DNA of 64,000 bases. Origin: Aptenodytes patagonicus (taxonomy: Eukaryota; Chordata; Aves; Sphenisciformes; Spheniscidae). The notes under the pieces were generated by a model that did no database searches, was not told where the DNA came from, and saw only the letters and a list, made by a program, of their open reading frames with translations. The DNA is taken from positions 20,711,028-20,775,027 of the forward strand of contig NC_134952.1 in NCBI RefSeq assembly GCF_965638725.1, given 5' to 3'. Position numbers and translations under genes: made by a program. Positions 60,958 through 64,000 of the stretch are shown in pieces. The stretch's first letter is position 1. Each line of letters starts with the position of its first letter.

Positions 60958-61805
60958 GGACTAATTTTCATGAATTGGCCCCGTTTTTGTCACTGAATAA
61001 ATTGCTATTGCAAGGTATGAATTTTCAACATGTATTAATATATAACTTTAAGCATGCACTCATGCCTGGGATGTAATGTTCATCACTGTATGGACTGGGA
61101 AACAGCATCATTCAGTGGTCACAAAATCACCCACATAAGGATGCCCGCTTTTTGGGTTTTTTTGTTTGTTTGTTTTTGTTTTTCTTGCGGATGTAGTAGA
61201 ACTATGTAGCCGCTTTGTGTAATTAACCATCCTCTCTCTCTCTCTCTCTCCGGGAATTGTTTGATTCTCTAGGTTGTCAAATAATAGCCTCCTAGATCTT
61301 ATAAGAAGTGAAGGATAATAATGTAACTTATTATTTCGGCCTTAAGTACTGCCAGTTTATTGTGAAGAGTTGCTTATCTTAACATATTTTAACTATTCTT
61401 TGGTGGAACTTCTGATGTAATAGGTAACAATAAACAAAGACCTAACTATTAACTGCTGGCATCAAGAAATATATTGCAGCTTCAGCAATTGTCTTCCAAA
61501 ATACATATGTGAAATCACATTTCTGGCAAACCTCCTCAAATTAGTTAATTACTAGAGTTGAGAACATGGGCTTACTTTTGGAGAGGAAAATGCAGTCAGC
61601 CTGACTGCTAACACTTGACTCTGACCCATATGTACGCAACCTGAACCACTGCTGCTCTAAGAATCCCAAGATTTCAAAACACGGGTTGCAATCATGCCAC
61701 CACCATCAAACTTCCCTGGGATTAATATTTCACTAAGGGCTTCAAAAAAAAGCAGCACTCTCTGTGTAAAGACTCTGTCACTCATGTAAATATGACATAT
61801 ATAGT
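60958..61805. other. Spacer between two LTR-derived pieces
   Basis: AT-rich DNA with a (CT)10 microsatellite at 61232-61250. No retroviral gag, pol or env coding is seen, so the two LTR pieces do not flank a provirus body. Confidence 0.6.
61232..61250. repeat. (CT)n microsatellite
   Basis: About 9.5 uninterrupted CT units followed by CCGGG. Confidence 0.95.
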
Positions 61806-62347
61806 TGTCCTGGTTTTGGCAGGGATAGAGTTAATTTCCTTCCTAGTAGCTGGTACAGTGCTGTGTTTTGGATTTAGGGTGAGAATAATGTTGATAACAC
61901 ACCCATGTTTTAGTTGTTGCTAAGTAGTGCTTACACTAACCAAGGACTTTTCAGCTTCCCATGCTCTACCAACTGGGAAGGCTGGAGGTGCACAAGAAGC
62001 TGGGAGGGGGCACAGCCAAACTGGCCAAAGGGACATTCCATACCATGTGACGTCATGCTCAGTACATAAACTGGGGAAAGCTGGCCGGGGGGGCCGCTGC
62101 TCAGGGACTGGCTGGGCATCGGTCGGCGGGTGGTGAGCAATTGTACTGTGCATCACTTGCTTTGTGTATTATTATCATTACATTATTGTTGTTATCATTT
62201 TATTTCAATTATTAAACTGTTTTTATCTCAACAAGTTTTTCCCACTTCTACTCTTCCAATTCTCTCCCCCATCCCACCGGGGGGGGTGGGGGGAGTGAGC
62301 AAGCGGCTGTGTGGTACTCGGTTGCCGACTGAGGTTAAACATTGACA
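61806..62347 (+). mobile_element. Solo LTR of an avian endogenous retrovirus
   Basis: The element begins TGTCC and ends GACA, the TG...CA ends of an LTR, over 542 bases. The five bases before it (ATAGT) and after it (ATAAT) form a target-site duplication with one mismatch. Inside are a palindromic CRE (TGACGTCA, 62048-62055), a decayed TATA-like ACATAAA at 62064-62070, an AATTATTAAA stretch near 62208 that may act as a polyA signal, and a G-rich run at about 62279-62295. I recognise the sequence as a type common in neoavian genomes, probably ERVL-like. No viral genes remain, so it arose by LTR-LTR recombination. Confidence 0.88.
62048..62055. promoter_or_regulatory. CRE palindrome TGACGTCA in the LTR
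   Basis: A perfect cAMP-response element, the binding site for CREB/ATF proteins, 9 bases before the decayed TATA-like motif. It would have driven the LTR promoter and is intact here. Confidence 0.75.
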
Positions 62348-64000
62348 ATAATAAATCCATCTTACGTGTGGGGCTTACTACAAGCAAGACTTGCCATATG
62401 CATGTCCCAATAGTTAGGGATTTTTGTGACCACTCTAACTGTATGTGCCACTTTGTGCCTAACCTCATGCCTATGTTGTGAAAACTGTCCAGTCGTCTTT
62501 AAAGGCTACACATGACTTTCTGCAATATCTCCGGGTTCAGCAGCTGACCTTGCCAGCTTTACTACAAATGCACACTATTTTCTTTTATTAAGTGATAAAT
62601 GCAAAGTTGAGAGTATTCTTAAAATATCCACACATTTGTGTTAAGGGATTTGATATAATCACACTTAGCCACACAAGGTCTTGTAACTCAAAACAGACAA
62701 AAAATCCTAGTGATCTATTTGCAATAGATACCAAAAGCACAGCATATAACCCCTGCAAGTCCACAACTGTTTAGGACGTAAAAGTGAAGCTCCTTTGTAA
62801 CACTTCAAAATATTTAGTAGAAAGGAATACCAAGCTATCCATAAAAAGCACAACAAAATGTGTTACATGGCTTCTCTATACAACTGTACTAAGAACAAAA
62901 AGTACTCTATTTATTTGCACTGTTCTTGCTCAAATAAATGAAAAAAATCAGTAACATGGCACACAATTCACTTTCTCATTATATGTGGGGAGAGGAAAAA
63001 AAAAAAGCTTCAACTTCTGGATTTTTTCCCCCTTGCTTACTCAATGGAACTGCTGTCTTGAAGTATCAACTCTTCTCCAAACACTTTTGAATTTTCAGTT
63101 TTCTGCAAGAGAAACATACCCTGATGATATGTGTATACATACATTTATATATATATATTTTAATCTCTCTTAAAGGTGTTGGGGGTTTTTTTGTGTGGTT
63201 TTTTTTTTTTCCCTCCTTTAATTCCTTTCTTACTGAAAAATCCCATGTCTTGATTGAAAAACAAACCAAAACCTCTTCCAGGTCTGCTCTGTGAGAATGC
63301 TATATTCCTCAAAGAAAGCAAAGGTTGATTGTCCTATCTGAAGCTAAGAAAACAGACATCTAAATAATGTTCTTGAGAATTTGCAACAGCAAGATATTAT
63401 CATGAGAGAATTTCATCTGACAGATGCTTTAAAAAAAAAAATCCTTCACATACAGGCTGAATTAGAAAAATATTTTTATTTACAAGAGTAAATAATGTAG
63501 TGCAAGGAGAGTGGATTTAACCCTCAATAATGCATAGATTGATGTAATTTATAGTCTGTGATCTACATCATTTTGCAGAGGTGCATGGACACCTGCTTTA
63601 AAGGTCAGACCTTTCCTACAGCCACTTGCCTTCTGCCTGATTTAAAGCTGTCAGGTATTTGCACTCCATATTTATTATCCATAGATCCAATCTAACATTT
63701 ACGAAATAAACTGTCATTTAAACAGGTGCCTTTAAGTTACTGCAGAACATGAAATAAATCCTTTCCAATGTTATCTATGTAAGAATCCAAAAATAAGTTT
63801 TTCATTCACTTTGTGCCACCTGTTCACACTTAAATTTTCTTTTATCTATTCATTAGGGAAGCTACTTTCTTTGGCAGAGCGGGAAACATTAACTACTGTG
63901 TCCTCCAGGGAACTGCTGACACTCGTGAAACTTTGACATTTCAAGGGTTAGCCAGCAGAACTACTACGTTGTGATCATATTGCAAATCTTCCTGGTGTTT
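62348..64000. other. Right-edge non-coding DNA
   Basis: AT-rich sequence with homopolymer runs and a short (AT)n stretch at about 63146-63158. No exon, repeat family or RNA gene is recognised. Confidence 0.5.

Noticed and set aside
60900-62347. Possible provirus between the two LTR pieces
   Set aside because: The spacer is under 0.9 kb, has no viral coding sequence, and the left piece is only the first 58 bases of an LTR.
46651-64000. SEL1L3 3' exons expected on the minus strand
   Set aside because: No recognisable exon was found; the gene may lie beyond the window.

Overview
The window looks like autosomal DNA from a bird, probably a neoavian. The evidence is widely spaced exons with GT-AG introns, chicken-repeat-1 (CR1) LINE copies with their typical 8-bp 3' tail repeat, and a TG...CA solo LTR of a type I associate with neoavian endogenous retroviruses. 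Nothing prokaryotic is present: no operons, no ribosome-binding sites, no CRISPR.

One protein-coding gene can be read in full. It is SLC34A2, encoding the sodium-phosphate cotransporter NaPi-IIb, on the + strand. Twelve coding exons run from the ATG at 30903 to the TAG at 43650. Every junction has GT-AG ends and matching phase, and the spliced frame gives 674 residues. The protein keeps both QSSS repeats, the Ala-Ala-Asp set linked to electrogenic transport, a glycosylated four-cysteine extracellular loop and the cysteine-rich C-terminal tail. A 3' UTR of about 3 kb ends near an AATAAA at 46627. The non-coding first exon is not proven; a CCAAT/AP-1/TATA cluster at 27183-27306 is the best promoter candidate.

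Layout: 1-14.8 kb is mostly non-coding, with a weakly supported pair of terminal exons of an unidentified gene (2589-3265, polyA signal 4395) and a GC-rich patch at 11.76-12.56 kb. At 14.83-17.96 kb lies a 5'-truncated, dead CR1 on the minus strand, interrupted by a second CR1 3' fragment in the opposite orientation. From 18 to 30.9 kb is SLC34A2 upstream DNA with a few exon-like or promoter-like patches. From 30.9 to 46.65 kb is SLC34A2. From 46.65 to 64 kb I see no gene; it contains one solo LTR (61806-62347) and a 58-bp fragment of a related LTR end (60900-60957).

I found no clear new biological system. The most useful leads are the 87-bp stop-free intron 11 of SLC34A2, whose retention would add 29 residues in frame; the nested opposite-orientation CR1 pair, in which the host frame continues across the insertion; the solo LTR with an intact CRE; and the unassigned exon pair near the left edge. 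In vertebrates SLC34A2 usually lies between ANAPC4 and SEL1L3, but I could recognise neither here.
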